A stretch of DNA of 64,000 nt from Lepiota brunneoincarnata (Eukaryota; Basidiomycota; Agaricomycetes; Agaricales; Agaricaceae). A model generated the notes under the pieces. It saw nothing but the letters and a program-made list of their open reading frames with translations. It did no database searches and had not been told where the DNA came from. Positions 44,859 through 57,584 of this stretch are shown one piece after another. The stretch's first letter is position 1; every line of letters starts with the position of its first letter. Where the stretch lies: positions 434,001 to 498,000 of the forward strand of contig JAEBUN010000028.1 in NCBI GenBank assembly GCA_023014365.1. Direction: 5' to 3'. The position numbers and the translations under genes are program-made.

Positions 44859-46929
44859 TGTCCTCCTCAGCCTCCCAGCAGGCTTTGTGAGGAGGGGCAG
44901 ATTGTGGTGGATCTTGCAGCCAAGGCTGTGGTCCCCCCCCCCTACCCCCTCCACGGACCCCTTGGACACTTTGTCCCTCAGCTTCCCTAAAAGCCCCACC
45001 ACTGCCCCCGCTAGCTTGTCTGGCATTGCTGCAAGCATTCATGCTGCCTCCCCACCTTGTGGGATGGCAGTAGACCCAGTGGAAATGCTGAGGCAGGCTT
45101 GCCCTGTCTCCTGCCTCTCCAACTTCTCTAACAACTTGCAGTTGTCTTCCAAACAACCGCAGTGTAACTCTAGCAAAGGGGGTTGCCCCCTCTTTGCCCC
45201 CCCCTCCCCCTGGTCTCCCCCCCCAGATTAGATCTCATGGTGGATATGTCTGCCCCAAATCAGGCAATGAACATGCAGGCAATAGGGGAGTCATTGGAGG
45301 TTGCAACCCAGTATCTCTCTGAGCATACTGAGGAGTTGCTTACTGGTCCGTCGTGGGAGTGGGTGTGGATGGCCTATGACCTTCTCCTCAAGGCTACTGG
45401 TCACAGTGGATTCCTTGACTATGCCCTGGATGACCATGCGGACGAGGAGACACTGTGGGCCTCTATTATTGATGGCATATGCCCCTTTGGGGAGGGCATA
45501 CACCAATCCATTCCAGAGGCAGTGAAGGCAATTCCTAAGGGCATCACTGGAGCCCCCACCTCCAGGCTTGCAATCAAGGCTCTGCCCTCTGGTCCAGCCC
45601 CCATGGACACGGCTCCTGACTCCCATGCCACCCCAGCTGCAGGATTGGGTGCGGCTAAGCCCACTGCCCCCAGGGGCAACAAGGGTAAGGGCAAGGCCCC
45701 CCCTCCCCTGGTGAAGCTGCCCAACCCTATGGGTCCTGGGCCTTTGCAAGCAGGCATGTCCTATGCATGGATGGCGTTCCAGCCACTGCCTAAGGTGAAC
45801 CTCTCCACCAAGCCTAAGGATACCAAGTGCTCTTTTGCTCAGGTGGCTACCCCCCCCCCTGGTCTCTAGGGATAGCGATACTAAGGTCGCAGAGGCTATC
45901 GCTGCCATGGCAAGGGCCTTCCCCCACCTGTCCCCCGCAGACATCCTCCACATGGTTGGTCGAGGATCTCCAACCCCTTCTGCTAGCAGGCCCTGAAAGA
46001 GGCTGCGCAATACCACCTCTGGCCCCACGAGGCACCAGGTTGTCATCCTGTTTGTGGGGCCTCGGCCTCCAATCAAGGATTTGTCTCAGGTTGTCACAGG
46101 AGCTAACCGTGCCCTCTTCAACATGAGATCTAACCTTAATGTCATGTCCGCCTCCCCGGCATACGATGGTGTATCCCTCATGACTGACCCAGTTGTGTCT
46201 ATGGCAGATCTTAGTATGATTCAGGACTGGGCCTCCTGGTTCTTCCCTTTGGGATCACAGCCTATGGCCACGGTCCCATCCTCTAAGTCCTTCATGAAGG
46301 TGTCAGACGTCCCTTTCTTTGCCCCTGACAGTTCCCACATTACCAGTCAGTGGATTGAGAACATCATGCGACAGTCGTCACATTGTGGTTTTCAGAACCT
46401 TCAGGGCTCTCCCCAGGTCCGGAGGAACTCCGACAAGTCAGACACTGCAACTGTCTGGTTTGAGATTTGGGACTTGCAGACTGGGTCCACCTCCAAGTCA
46501 ATGATCGGAGGGTCATTGGCCATTGGGCCCCGTGCTTGCCCTATAAGCACGGCTTCCCAGTGAGTTGGGACATCTCTCTGCTGCCATTGCTGGTGGTGGG
46601 GGCACCCAACTAATGTCTACAGGGCGAGATTCCCAACCTGCCCCAGCTGCTCTGAGCTGCATAGTGAGGACAATCATTGGTCAATGGCAGGATACTGCAA
46701 AGCCCACCCCAATGTGAACCCACTAGTCGCTGGCACTGCTGAGGGCACAGAGTGCCCTTATCAGCCCCACTGTAGGAACTGTGGCAGCACCCATACTGCC
46801 CACAACAAGAAATGTCCTTTCTGGTGCAAACATTTTGAGGATGGTTGGGCCAAGAAGAGATATCAGGAGGTACATGGCTTGTCTGCCACCCCCAGGATCC
46901 TGCTAACTCAACCCAGGAGTAATGCCTAG
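44859..46929 (+). pseudogene. LINE ORF1 (gag-like, zinc knuckles)
   Basis: Starts around MSSSASQQAL (44,859). The best open stretch is 45,183-45,869, followed in shifted frames by ADILHMVGRGSPTPSASRP and RHQVVILFVGPRPPIKD, a central fold (46,054-46,563), and a Cys/His-rich end (CPYQPHCRNCGSTHTAHNK, then CPFWCKHF, ~46,760-46,840). An in-frame TGA at ~45,996 replaces a CGA. LINE ORF1 proteins bind the element RNA. Frameshifts make it inactive. Confidence 0.75.
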
Positions 46930-47451
46930 GTTCCAGAATGAGTTATGCATATGGTCTCAGAATGTAAATTGTAATTACATTTTGTTGGACAATTATCTCA
47001 AGTTGTATAAAAATAACTTTGATGTCTTTTTGTTCAAGAACCCCCTTGGCAGAACCTCTGGAAGGCTCCCTCTACTGTTTGTAAGAACAGTGAGGGTGTT
47101 GTAGGTACTCCACTCCATCCAGAGTGGACTTGCATTTGGAACCCTCAGCCAGGCAATTCCCCCCTGCGGGTGTTAGCTTATGTCCACTTGAGGCTGAAGT
47201 TGTTATGGCCATCCCTTCACAGGGATTTGGTCAACCATCGGGTTATGGTTATGTCCATGTGGCAGGGGGGGCACACCTATAACCTTATGAATGTCTATTC
47301 CGACAACCGACACACCACCATTTTGGCCCTTTGGGGACTGGTAGACTCCCAATTACATTTTGTTGGACAATTACCTTGAGGTGTATAAGAATGGCTTTAA
47401 CATTCTTTTCGTGCAAGAACCCCCTTGGCAAAACCTCCATAAGGCTCCCTC

Positions 47452-47803
47452 TGTTACGCTGGTTAGGTGTCTGCAAGGCTCAATGTGATTAACAACAAGT
47501 TAACCATTGAGTAGTGTGAGCAAGTCTAAGGCAATACCAAAGAGCAGGAACAAATATGGTGTATAACAAGACAAAGCTAAGGATTACAAGTAATACTTAG
47601 GTCTATATATACTACTGGGATAACAGGCATGTGATAAAGGAAAGAATCACATGCGGATGGACGAGAATCACAAGCCAAGGGAGTACTAACTATAGATGGG
47701 TGGTGACATGTGATAAATAAATATAACTGGGTTCTGACTGTGGGCGGTGACATGTGATAAGCAAAAATAGACGGACAGGTGCGTGAATGGGAAAATGGTA
47801 ACA
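47452..47803 (-). repeat. 3' LTR of G2 copy 2
   Basis: 352 bp, TGTTACGCTGG to ATGGTAACA in plus-strand reading; followed by the complement of the polypurine tract at 47,804-47,813. Confidence 0.92.
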
Positions 47804-47813
47804 TTACCCCCTT

Positions 47814-48980
47814 CTAATCTTCGAACTCTGTTTTGAAGCCAATAGATGGTGGGGTATGGGCATCGGGTGCGGATTGCGGAAGTAGTCATTTCTAGTTGTA
47901 GCAGTAACCATCGTAGGCATAGTCGTAGTCATTGTATTGGCTGTTGCCAATAATATCGTATGTTTGTCCAAAGGTGTTGGGATATTGTTGCGCTGTCCTT
48001 TCAAGCATGGTGTTTCGCTGGTTCTGGTGGTAGACTGGGCAGGTCCACATGTAATGTCCTGGCACGGAGTGGTTGCAGTGACAACAGGTATATCAGGGGC
48101 AGCTGTGTGCCCAGTGGCCAATTTGATGGCACTCAAAACAGCAATTTCTTCCAACATCATACAAGCAGGTTGTCATGGCTTGGGGTGTGATGGTGGGGGT
48201 GGTACGATGTCAAGGAGGTCTTTGGGGTAGGGGGTGGGTCTCCCACTGTTGACAGGCTTCCATTTGCTGGGTGAAGTCATCCACTGTTTGTCATTGAGTT
48301 CGGGGTGGTGGTGCAGAGGTGGGGGGTACGATAATAGGCAGGGTAGTAGGGCTTGGAGGTTGTTCAGGTTGAACTCATTGGTGGGTAGAGTGAACGGGGA
48401 CTTGTCAGGCCAGTCTGTCAGTTGGCATAGGCTGAATCAGACTAGGGATTGTGGGTGCAATCCGTATACTGGTTGTGGAGCTGCAATGCTCAGTGAAGAT
48501 TTGGCAGAAGGTGGGGTCTGCCCACAAGTGATTAAATGTGTTCTGGTTTGCCTCTTTGACTCTTTCAACGCTTTGCTCGAGGCCATGGAGGCAAAGGAGG
48601 TTGTCGCAGAGTTGGAAGAAGCCATCACAAACTTCTGTTGATACTGCTGGCATTGGTGCGATAAGAAGCGAAAAGACAAGGGTAGAGGCACTGTTGACTT
48701 TGTTAATATAGTCGCTAATGGTAGTGACAAGCAGGGGAGTGGGGACGGTGGTTGGTGTTTCAGCGACGGATGGAATGGGACTGGGGGGAGTGGTCTGTCA
48801 TGGTACACAGCATGGGGGTGGTGTGTCTTCAGTGGTGTTAAGGGCACTTTCGACGAGAAATTGGTAAAGGATGTGGTTGGAGTCAGGTTGCGCGGACGAG
48901 GATCTGGTTGTTCCATCTAATGTCGGTGGGGTAGAAATAAGAGTGGATTCAGATAGGAGAGATTGGATGGAGGAAGGCAT
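47814..48980 (-). pseudogene. G2 third ORF, copy 2
   Basis: Exactly 389 codons, as in copy 1, from ATG 48,980 to TAG 47,814, eight bases past the pol stop region. N-terminus, helical segment (EVCDGFFQLCDNLLCLHGL), linker and double zinc-knuckle region are all present; here the second knuckle keeps its last Cys (GHYMWTC), completing C-x2-C-x6-H-x4-C. Several TGA/TAG codons at former CGA or TGG codons, one of them shared with copy 1 (after CVP). Confidence 0.7.
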
Positions 48981-48987
48981 TGTGCTG

Positions 48988-51900
48988 TTAAGTGAAGTGG
49001 TGTGATTTATTTATGGTAGGGGTGGCAGCAAGAATGGTGTGGTTTCTTCATGGCTTTAAGAGAACAAATAATGGGCATGTTCTCATCGTTTTGGTTGAGT
49101 CCTTTGAGTTGCTTATACTCCATCAGGAATGCTACTGTGTCTCTTTCATCAGGTGTTTCGGGGATAATTCTTCCATCCAGAGTTTCGGGTACTGATTTGA
49201 AGTGAGACTCAGGTTCCCAGGTGTTTTTGGATTTGGGCCATCTGAGCCATTTGACTAGATATTCAAGGTGGTTTTGTTGTTTTCGGTGATTTAGTATAGC
49301 TTCGATTTTGTATACTTCTTTGCCTTCGATGGTTAGGGGTGGAGGTTGAATGTAGTTGGGTCCATACATTTCGGTTTCAGTATATGGCATGAGGAGTTGG
49401 GTGTGGAATACAGGGTGGATTTTCCAATGTTTGGGGAGTTCAAGTCGATATGAAACAGGGGATAAAACGTCAAGGATATGGAATGGTCCGAGACATTTGG
49501 GGGCCATTTTGCACATGACATACAGGGTATTTAAGTTCCGGGTGTCAAGCCAAACCATTTGGTTTTCGTGGAACGGGGTGAACTTTGATTGACGTCGGTT
49601 TTCCATGTGTTTCATGGCAGTCTCGTGCATGACTTTAGCATTTTGGCGGTATAAATTGATTAGTTCCATGCGGTTATTTACGGTGGGGGATTTGGTTTCA
49701 AGGAGAATTGTGGGAAGTGCTTTCGGTTGTATTCCCATAATAATTTCAAACGGTGTTTGTTTTCGTAGGGCATGCGGTTGGCTATTATATGCGAACTTGA
49801 GGAGTGGTAGGGCTTGTGACCAGTTTTCGGGGTGATGTGAGCAGAAAATAGAAAGATACGCTTGAGTCTCCTGATGAGAATGTTTGGTTGCTCCATCTGC
49901 TTTGGGGTGGTAGGCCGTGGTCATTGCAGAGGTTATTTTGAGTCATTCTAGCAATTTCTGGAATGAATGCATGGTAAAGTGTGGGTCACGGTTGGATATG
50001 ATACGTTCGGGTAGGCCATAACACGGGTAAACCTTGTTGAGGATGATGTTGGCTATGTCATCGGCAGTTGCTGTTTTGTTGGTAGTGGTGAGAATTACCC
50101 CCTTCGAGAGTCCATGGTCCACAATGGACAAGATCAAGTCAAAACCTGTGGAGAGAGGGAGGTCAGTGATGAGATCCATCGCAATCTGAGTGAATGGGCA
50201 GTTTGATTCAGGCGCTGGAATAGGGGTAAAGGCAGGCTTGGCAGGGTGTTGGTTAATTTTAAACTGTTGACAGTCGGCGCATCCTTTGACATAATCATGT
50301 GTGAAACTGGCTATACCAGGCCAGTAGAAATCACACTCCAATGTGTAAAGGGTCACATCGATGCCAGGGTGACCTGTGGTGGGGGAATTATGATATTTCC
50401 ATATGATACATCGGCAGAGTTTGAGGTCTTCCGGTGGAACGGTTCTACCATCATAGGTAACAATTAGACCTTTCAGGGCTCAAGTTACAGAGTATCAGGA
50501 ATCCATTGGAACGTATGGGGTGGTCATGAGGGCGGCGATCTGTTTGGTAGTATGCAGGTCATAATTATTATGACGAAGTATATCATCACGGGTTTCTTGG
50601 TCGACGGTGTTGACGAATATAGTCTCAGGTAATACCGTTATGGATTTGTTGTCTTTGTCAGGGATATGATCAGGATGTCAGGAGAGAGCATCGGTGGCAG
50701 GTATTTTTGTACCAGGTACATGCTCGATTTGGAGATTGAAGTGGGAGAGGAATTGATGCCAGCGGGCCTGGCGTCGGTTTATGTCCTGTGGTTTCTTCCA
50801 ATAAGTAAGGTTCTGGTGATCGGTACAAACTTTAACAGGGAAGGGTCCTCCTTCTAGATAGTGACGCTATTCTCCGAGGGCATGGATAATGGCAAGTAAT
50901 TCGCGGTCATAAATATCATAGTTTCATTCGGCAGGCATAAGGGTCTTCGATAGGAAAGCCACTGGGTGGTGTTGGTTATTAATGTCGGCTTGGTAAAGTA
51001 TGGCTCCAGTAGCGTATTTTGAAGCATCGCATTCAATTTTGAACGGTTTTGATTGGTTGGGCATCGTAAGCATGGGTTGCTTTGAAAATTGAAGTTTCAA
51101 AGCATCGAATGAGTCTCTGCATTTGTTGGTCCACTCAAATAGATGTTTGGTCGACATGAGGGCATTAAGAGGTCAGGTGATAGCGGAATATCCGTGGATG
51201 AACTTCCAGTAGAAGTTACAGAATCCTATAAACTTGCGGACATCTTTGGTACATTTCAGGATGGGCCATTGGGCGATTCCGGCTAATTTAATGGGGTCCA
51301 TCTCAATTTTATCAGGCGTGATAATCATGCCAAGGTATTCCATACGATTGCGGTAGAATTTGCATTTCTCAGTTTTGAGATAGATATTGTTCAGGGCCAA
51401 ACACTCGAGAACTTCTTCCATAATGCAGTCATGTTCTTCCTGGTCACAAGCAAAGATGAGTATATCGTCCATGTAAACGACGATTCCTCCTTTGTGGATC
51501 AGGGATGCTAAGATGTTGTCCATAAATGCCTGGAAGGTCATGGGGGAGTTGCACATTCCGAAGAACATGACGGTTGGTTTGAATAGTCCAAGCAGAGTGT
51601 TGAATGCACCTTTCCATTCATCTCCTTTCTTGATACAAATGTTGTTGTATCCAGCACGGATGTCTAGTTTGGAGAATATACGGGCTCCTTTGAGTTTATC
51701 CATAATCTCAGTAACCATCAGGATTCGGTATGCGTTCTTGACCATATGCTTATTGACATAGCAGTAGTCTTGGCAGGGGCAGAGTGAGCCATCCTTCTTG
51801 TCAACGAAGAAGTATGGGGAGGCCATCGGAGATTTTGACAGGTGGATATAACCATTACAAAGGTTATCGGAAATGAACTCTTTCAAAGAGTTGTCTTGAT

Positions 51901-52836
51901 TTGGGGAAAGCTTGTAAGCTTTTATGGCAATGGGTTTGAATTCGGGTTTTAATTCAATTGCATGGTTGTAAGATCATCAGGGAGGGAATCATTCAGCAGC
52001 TTTCTTGCTGAAATGACTCAACCATCAGTGGAATCAGCGTGGAACTTTAACAGCAGGGTCATCGACCTTTTTGTCTCCGTGTTTAATCGCAAGTTCTGTA
52101 GCCTGACTGGTTTGGTTGATCTCAAGCTCAATGTGAGTGAGTTCAGCGGGCGTACTAATGATCTGATGCATCTCAGACTTGAGAGAGAACTCTTTGTAGT
52201 CCTCATCAAGGAGAGGTTCATAGATTGGTTCGTGCAGGGTGTAGGAAAACTTTCCTTCAGGGTTGAATGCATTTAATCGGTCCATAGCGAGGGTAGCAAT
52301 ATCGATCGGACGGTTATTGTACGCTAAGTACTCGGGGTGGTGGTTATGCTTCTTCTCTTTTCTCCATTGGAACGTACGGTGTTTCCAATCAATCTTCAGG
52401 TTGACTTTGTTAAGCCATGAGAAACCAAGGACCATTGGTTTTGATCCTGTTGCTGCGACATAGGCGGTGATGGGAGTTAATTGACCATCAATTATTGTGT
52501 GGAAGGTAGAATAATGGGTAATCATTCTGTTTAAATTGTTCAATTGCGCATGTTAATTGCTCAAGGAAGTTCTTGCTTCCATAAACGGTGCTCGGTGATG
52601 AAGTCGTCTGATATGAAGTTCCCTTGAGCTTCAGAGTCAAGAAGGGCGATAAGCAGGACATCTTTCTGTTCTCTCAGGCTCTGCACCTTTAAAGGAAGAT
52701 ATATGGATTTATTGTTTGAGGTAGATGTGAGAGTTACAACATTACAAGAGAGAGGAGAACTGGGAGGGGCTGGCGTCAAACAGAACCTCCAAATCAAAAA
52801 TTTGCAAATGGTTGCATAGTTGGGTCTTTGGACCAA
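48988..52836 (-). pseudogene. pol of G2 copy 2
   Basis: Protease triad reads DSE (GGA to GAA, ~52,640); RT box VVYMDD kept (~51,475); RNase H CDASKYATGAILYQ; integrase CADCQQFK (~50,275) with ISNRDPHF, where copy 1 has ISDRDPRF, so a catalytic Asp is lost; chromodomain IEAILNHRKQ...LEYLVKWLRWP. A long C-terminal segment (49,924-49,007) is still open for 305 codons. Stops at several CGA sites shared with copy 1. Confidence 0.87.
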
Positions 52837-54486
52837 GTCTCATAGACTTCAACAGCTTTGGTTTCGGGAATAGATTCAATAATAGAATGGATTTTAAGGG
52901 ATGCATTTCGTATATTGGTTGCTTTATCGATTTTCAGTTGCAGTCAGGCAATGTTAGGGCACATGCAAGAGATGTGGCCGGGTTTGAAGCAGCGGAAACA
53001 CAAGCCTTTCCCATAGGCGCATTTCTCTTCAGGTGTAAAGACAGCGTTGATATCGATGTCATCATTGTGGGGGAAATGATCCAGTTGGTCTTCTTTGGCT
53101 TCTTCTTGATTGGGGTGCAGATCACCAGGGATATTAAAAGAAGGGTAATATTTGGGACCTTCATTAAGGTACATGTTGTCAATCTCCATAGCATTCAGAT
53201 CATGTGATGGGCAGAATTGGTAATAGCAGTTTGGTCCGGTGTAGGACGATTGTTGTTGTGGTTGACAATACGGTTGTTGTGTACGGCGGTAGTTATTAGC
53301 AGGACAATTGTTGTTGTGGTTGACAATACAGTTGTTGCGTACGGCGGTAGTTATTAGCAGGAGCGGGACATGGATGGAATCCTGGACATGGTCCGAGGAT
53401 TGTGGAAGTGGTGTGCCAGTTGTGGTCGATCTGGATAGTGCGGTGGTACCATTTGTTTATGGTGTTGGGTAGGTTTGGATTGGTAAGAATTTTATAGGCA
53501 AGGTTCCGGTTGATAACATTTTGGAATTTTTCTATGAGGGTGCAGTCTTCAGTGAGTCCTGAACAGTGGATGAGAGTCTTGAACTCTGCGATGACATCTT
53601 CGACATTTTGGGATCCCTGGTGAAGGGTGTTGAGATCGTGGAATGCTTGAGAAGGGACGTCGACAGGCAAAAATGCTTTGGTGAACTCTTCGACAAGTTT
53701 GTCATACGATCTGGGGGTGAATTCTCCCCAAATTTGCTTCAACTGAAAGTCCTGGTTTTTCCAGTTGCTGGCTTTGCCAGTTTTAAGCAGGGATAAAAAG
53801 AATACGATTTTCTTGTCATCAGTGTTATAGATGTCGGCATTACCATAGAGATATAAGGCTATGGAGTTAATGAACTCTTGGAAGTTCTTGCGGTTGCCGC
53901 TGAATGGTGTTGGTTTCTCAAATGATAATTCTTTGTAACCGTTGTGTGGTGGTTGTGGTGACAGTGGACAAGGTGGACCTTGTGGTGGTCCAGGTGGTCC
54001 TGGCGGGCCTCTGGGTGGTCCTGGTGGGCCAGATGGTGGCTGGTTAGCTGGCGGGTCTCCCATAGTTTTGGGCATGAGTTCAGAGGGAGGGGAAGGTGGT
54101 GGGAAGGGTTGTAGGTTATGGGGGAGCTGGTAGTGTCCGGGTTCGATCTGTTGGATAGGAAAACGTAGGGGACCTCCTGTACTTGTGGTTGCTTCTAGCA
54201 GACCAAAAGGGAGTTGAGGTGGTTCAACAGGTGATGGTTTGGTAATCTGGGTGGCTACCTGAAGGGTGATATCCACTGGTTTGGGCAGGGTTGCGTATAT
54301 AGGTTGGTCAGACTTAGGAGAAGACGAAGGAATGCGAAAAGAAGGAGTAGGGTGAGGAGTAGATGGGGTGGCACGTGGGGTAATAGATGGTTGAGAGGGT
54401 CCTGGAGATCCAGAACCAGTTTGGGAAATACAAGAGTTAGGATGGTCTGTCCTGGCTTTGAAGTAACTACCCATGATGGGCAACAA
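52800..54486 (-). pseudogene. gag of G2 copy 2, frameshifted
   Basis: Open from 54,486 to 53,296 (396 codons), then broken by a 58-bp tandem duplication that shifts the frame; the rest, with the CCHC knuckle CFRCFKPGHISCMC (~52,985), is in another frame. N-terminal Pro-rich part and capsid region match copy 1. Confidence 0.85.
53245..53360 (-). repeat. 58-bp tandem duplication in gag
   Basis: Two adjacent 58-bp units (53,245-53,302 and 53,303-53,360), differing at only a few bases; copy 1 has a single unit at the matching place. 58 is not a multiple of three, so gag is frameshifted here. Confidence 0.8.
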
Positions 54487-54764
54487 TGTCTTTTCCAGTA
54501 AAGAGGAACCTCCGAGAATTTAAGATCCACTAAGACGTTTGACAAGACGAACGAGGAATCCAAGAACCTATAGAGACACTGGGGTGCAAAGGTTCAGAAG
54601 ACAACAGCCAGAGTTCTTTGGGGTGAGGACCGTGTTAGACACTTGAATAGACAAGTGATGATCCTCAACAGATTATGGTTCTGTCTAGACCTCATAGTTA
54701 ATGGTACTGTGCAAACCAAGGAGGGTGAGAAGAGAGAAGAGAGGCAACGAGTAGCTTTGTCTTT

Positions 54765-55116
54765 TGTTACACTGGTTAGGCATCTGCAAGGCTCAATGCG
54801 ATTAACAACAAGTTAACCATTAAGTAGTGCAAGCAAGTCTAAGGTGATGCCAAAGAGCAGGAACAAATATGGTGTATAACAAGACAAAGCTAAGGATTAC
54901 AAGTAATACTTAGGTCTATATATACTACTGGGATAACAGGCATATGATAAAGGAAAGAATCACATGTGGATGGACGAGAATCACAAGCCAAGGGAGTACT
55001 AACTATAGATGGGCAGTGACATGTGATAAATAGATATAACTGGGTTCTGATTGCAGGCAGTGGTGTGTGATAAGCAAAAATAGACGGACAGGCGCGTGAA
55101 TGGGAAAATGGTAACA
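54765..55116 (-). repeat. 5' LTR of G2 copy 2
   Basis: 352 bp, TGTTACACTGG to ATGGTAACA in plus-strand reading; keeps TATATATA (~54,918) and the self-primer segment. Confidence 0.92.
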
Positions 55117-56331
55117 CCCTCTACTGTTTGTAAGGATGGTGAAGGTGTTGTAGGCACTCCACTCCATCTGGGGTGGACCTGCATTTGGAACCCTCAGCCA
55201 GGCAATTCATCTCCACGGGTGTTGGCTTATGTCCACTTGAGGCTGAAGTTGCTGCAGCCATCCCTTTGTAGGGACCTGGTCAACCATTGCAATGTTATGG
55301 TTGGGTCCATGTGGCAGGGGGGACACACCTATAACCTTATGAACATCTATTCTGATAACCGACACACTGCCATCTTGGCCCTTTGCAGGCTGGTGGATTC
55401 CCTGCCTGCCATGACCTACATGGCAGGCGACTTCAATTGCTACTCAGAGTGGTGGGATCCTAATCGGGTCTTGTATCCCAGGATCACCCAATCTCTTTTG
55501 GAGGTTGGGATGGATCTAGGACTTGATTTGGCATTACCAGTGGTACCAGGCCCAACTCACTTCCTGCACGATGTGAATCTGTCACCATTGGTGATTGATC
55601 TCATCTTCCTACCAATGGCTTGAGATCCAGATCTCAGGCCTCTGATCAATCTTGAGAAGCACAGTCCTTCGGACCATGCTCCTCTAACTTTGGTTCTCCC
55701 GGTCACTCATTTTATGACCAGTGTGATCCATCAAGTTCTGAAGCCTGATAGCGACGAGGAGTCAAAGTTCATGGCACAGATATATGAAGGGTTGGCCACT
55801 TTGTGGATGCCTTTGGACACCCCTGCAGAGGTGGAGTCTGCGGCTTTGGCTGTAGCTCGCATCATCTCCCAGGCCTGGGATGCCTTCTCTGAGGAGGTGT
55901 TCATTGTAGGGCGCTCTAATCCATGGTGGAATGATGAGTGCACTGCTGCTATTCAGGCGTACCATGCAGCTCCTTTGGAGGACACATGGTCCAAGTTCCA
56001 ACGTATTGTTAAGGCCATCAAACACAAGTTCTTGGATGAGAAGATTGAGGAGATTGCTTCTGTGAACAAGTGCCCCTGGGACCTCATGGCCTGGGTCAAA
56101 CAGTGCAAGCTCCCCACATGTGATGTAATCCAGCATAATGGAGTGCTGTGTCATGATATGGACTCTCTTTGGGATGCCCTTCACAGGACCTACAATGCAG
56201 CCTCTGACCACACTGTGGATTCCTCTGTATTGGACATTCTCCCTGTGCAGGCAGTGCAGGTATGGTATCCTTTCTTGGCTTTGGAGCTCCAGGACGCTCT
56301 GCGTTCTTGTGTGAAGAAGACTGCCCCAGGA

Positions 56332-57584
56332 TCCGGGGGTCCTGGTGGCAGCGATGGATGCAAGTCTGCCGCCCCACCGGGTCCACCAGGCAGTTTCGGC
56401 CGCCCAGGTTTTCCAGGGGCTGGGCTGCATTCATGCGGTCCGGCTTCCAGGGGGGAAGGTTATGGCTCCAGAGGCCGAGCTCTTCGCCATCCGGCTGGCA
56501 GTGTCCAAGGCAGTTTCTGTCAAGGGCGCCGTGGGTCTCGTCTTGTTCACTGACTCGATGGCCTTGGCCAGGCAGGCGGTGGACCCTTCGGTACATTCTG
56601 CCCAGGGTCATTCCTTGGCGGTTTGCTGCCTTCTCGCCGAGTGGTTTGCTGGGGGGCCGGCCCGCTCAGTTCACTTCTGGGAGGTCCCTTCGCGTGCGAA
56701 GTGGCCTTTCCACACTCAGGTGCACGACTTTGCTTGGTCATTACCTCCCGTTGGGGTAGGGGCTTGTCCCCGGGCCTTGCTTGACTACCTCCGCAAGGAG
56801 GAAGTACGGTCATGTCAGGACCGCTGGATTGATTCGTTCCAGGATCCTGACCATCGTGGGCATGGTTTCCTCCAGCTCACCAGGGACGATGACCGTCCCC
56901 TGCAGCCCACGTATCTCCATGGTGGGGCCTGGATCCCGCACACTCACTCGGTGTCAGTAATGGCCCGGATGATGCGCGCTATTCTCAATCACGCGCCGAT
57001 AGGGAGCTATCGCAGGCGTTTTTTCCCACAGGAAGCCTATTCCTGTCGCTGCGGGTTTCGGGAGGAAACTCGTGAGCACGTGTTTCAGAGTTGCCCTAGG
57101 CACTCCATGGCAGGGGTCCCAGCTATGGTCAAGGCCCTCATTGCTTTCCTCAAGGCGTCCCCGACTGCATTTGTGTTCGCTGAGAGGGCCGGGCCCCCCC
57201 CAGGGGGTATCGGCTAGTAGCTCTGCCTGGCACCCAGTTGGGTCTGGGCTGAGGCGCTGGTTATTCCCCTGCTGTCTTCGGGCAGCATGTAGGGGTTTAC
57301 ACGGGAATTGACCCCTAACCCCCGATAAGGGGGGGGACCTTGTTTCGGCTCGGTTCCCATGCCGCACGCTGGGCAGCAGCTGTCTTCCCGCCTCTGTTTG
57401 TTTGGGGCAGCTTCGTCTTGGGCATGGGGAAATGCATGCCCGCGTCCGTGGTCACGTGTTGTATGTACAGATACCCTGTAGCTTACGGCTCAGGTTGTAC
57501 CATAGTTAGTAGCTGCACGCAGCCTCCCTACGCAGCCTGCGTTATAAATTGGAGATTTAAAAAAAAAACAAAAAAAAAAAAAAA
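56332..57584 (+). mobile_element. 5'-truncated young LINE copy L4
   Basis: Begins inside RNase H and ends in an A-rich tail. Flanked by AAGACTGCCCCAGGA (56,317-56,331 and 57,585-57,599), a 13-15-bp duplication (the first As merge with the tail) typical of target-primed insertion. It retains many CpGs and an undamaged reading frame, so it is among the youngest insertions here. 3' region includes the poly-G run and GTATGTACAGATACCC motif shared with L1 and L5. Confidence 0.92.
56334..57217 (+). CDS. LINE RNase H and Cys-rich C-terminus (partial ORF2)
   Basis: About 290 codons open to TAG at 57,215-57,217. RNase H catalytic positions are intact: AAMDASLPP (first Asp), PEAELFAIRLAV (Glu) and LFTDSMALARQAVD (second Asp). 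C-terminal CRCGFREETREHVFQSC (~57,045) is a Cys/His cluster typical of Tad-like LINEs. No start of its own; this is the 3' end of ORF2. It serves as the reference that shows which residues L1 has lost. Confidence 0.85.

Larger units (their letters stand above)
47452..55116 (-). mobile_element. full-length chromovirus G2, copy 2
   Basis: 7,665 bp between perfect duplications CCCTC (47,447-47,451 and 55,117-55,121). LTRs 47,452-47,803 and 54,765-55,116, 352 bp each. Same gene order as copy 1. Self-primer pair kept: AAGACAAAGCTA at 54,881-54,892 and TAGCTTTGTCTT at 54,752-54,763 (plus-strand reading). More stops and fewer CpGs than copy 1. Confidence 0.93.

Noticed and set aside
55690..56553. 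287-codon frame with a collagen-like Gly/Pro-rich end
   Set aside because: The Gly/Pro-rich end is the truncated LINE L4 read in a wrong frame after 56,332.
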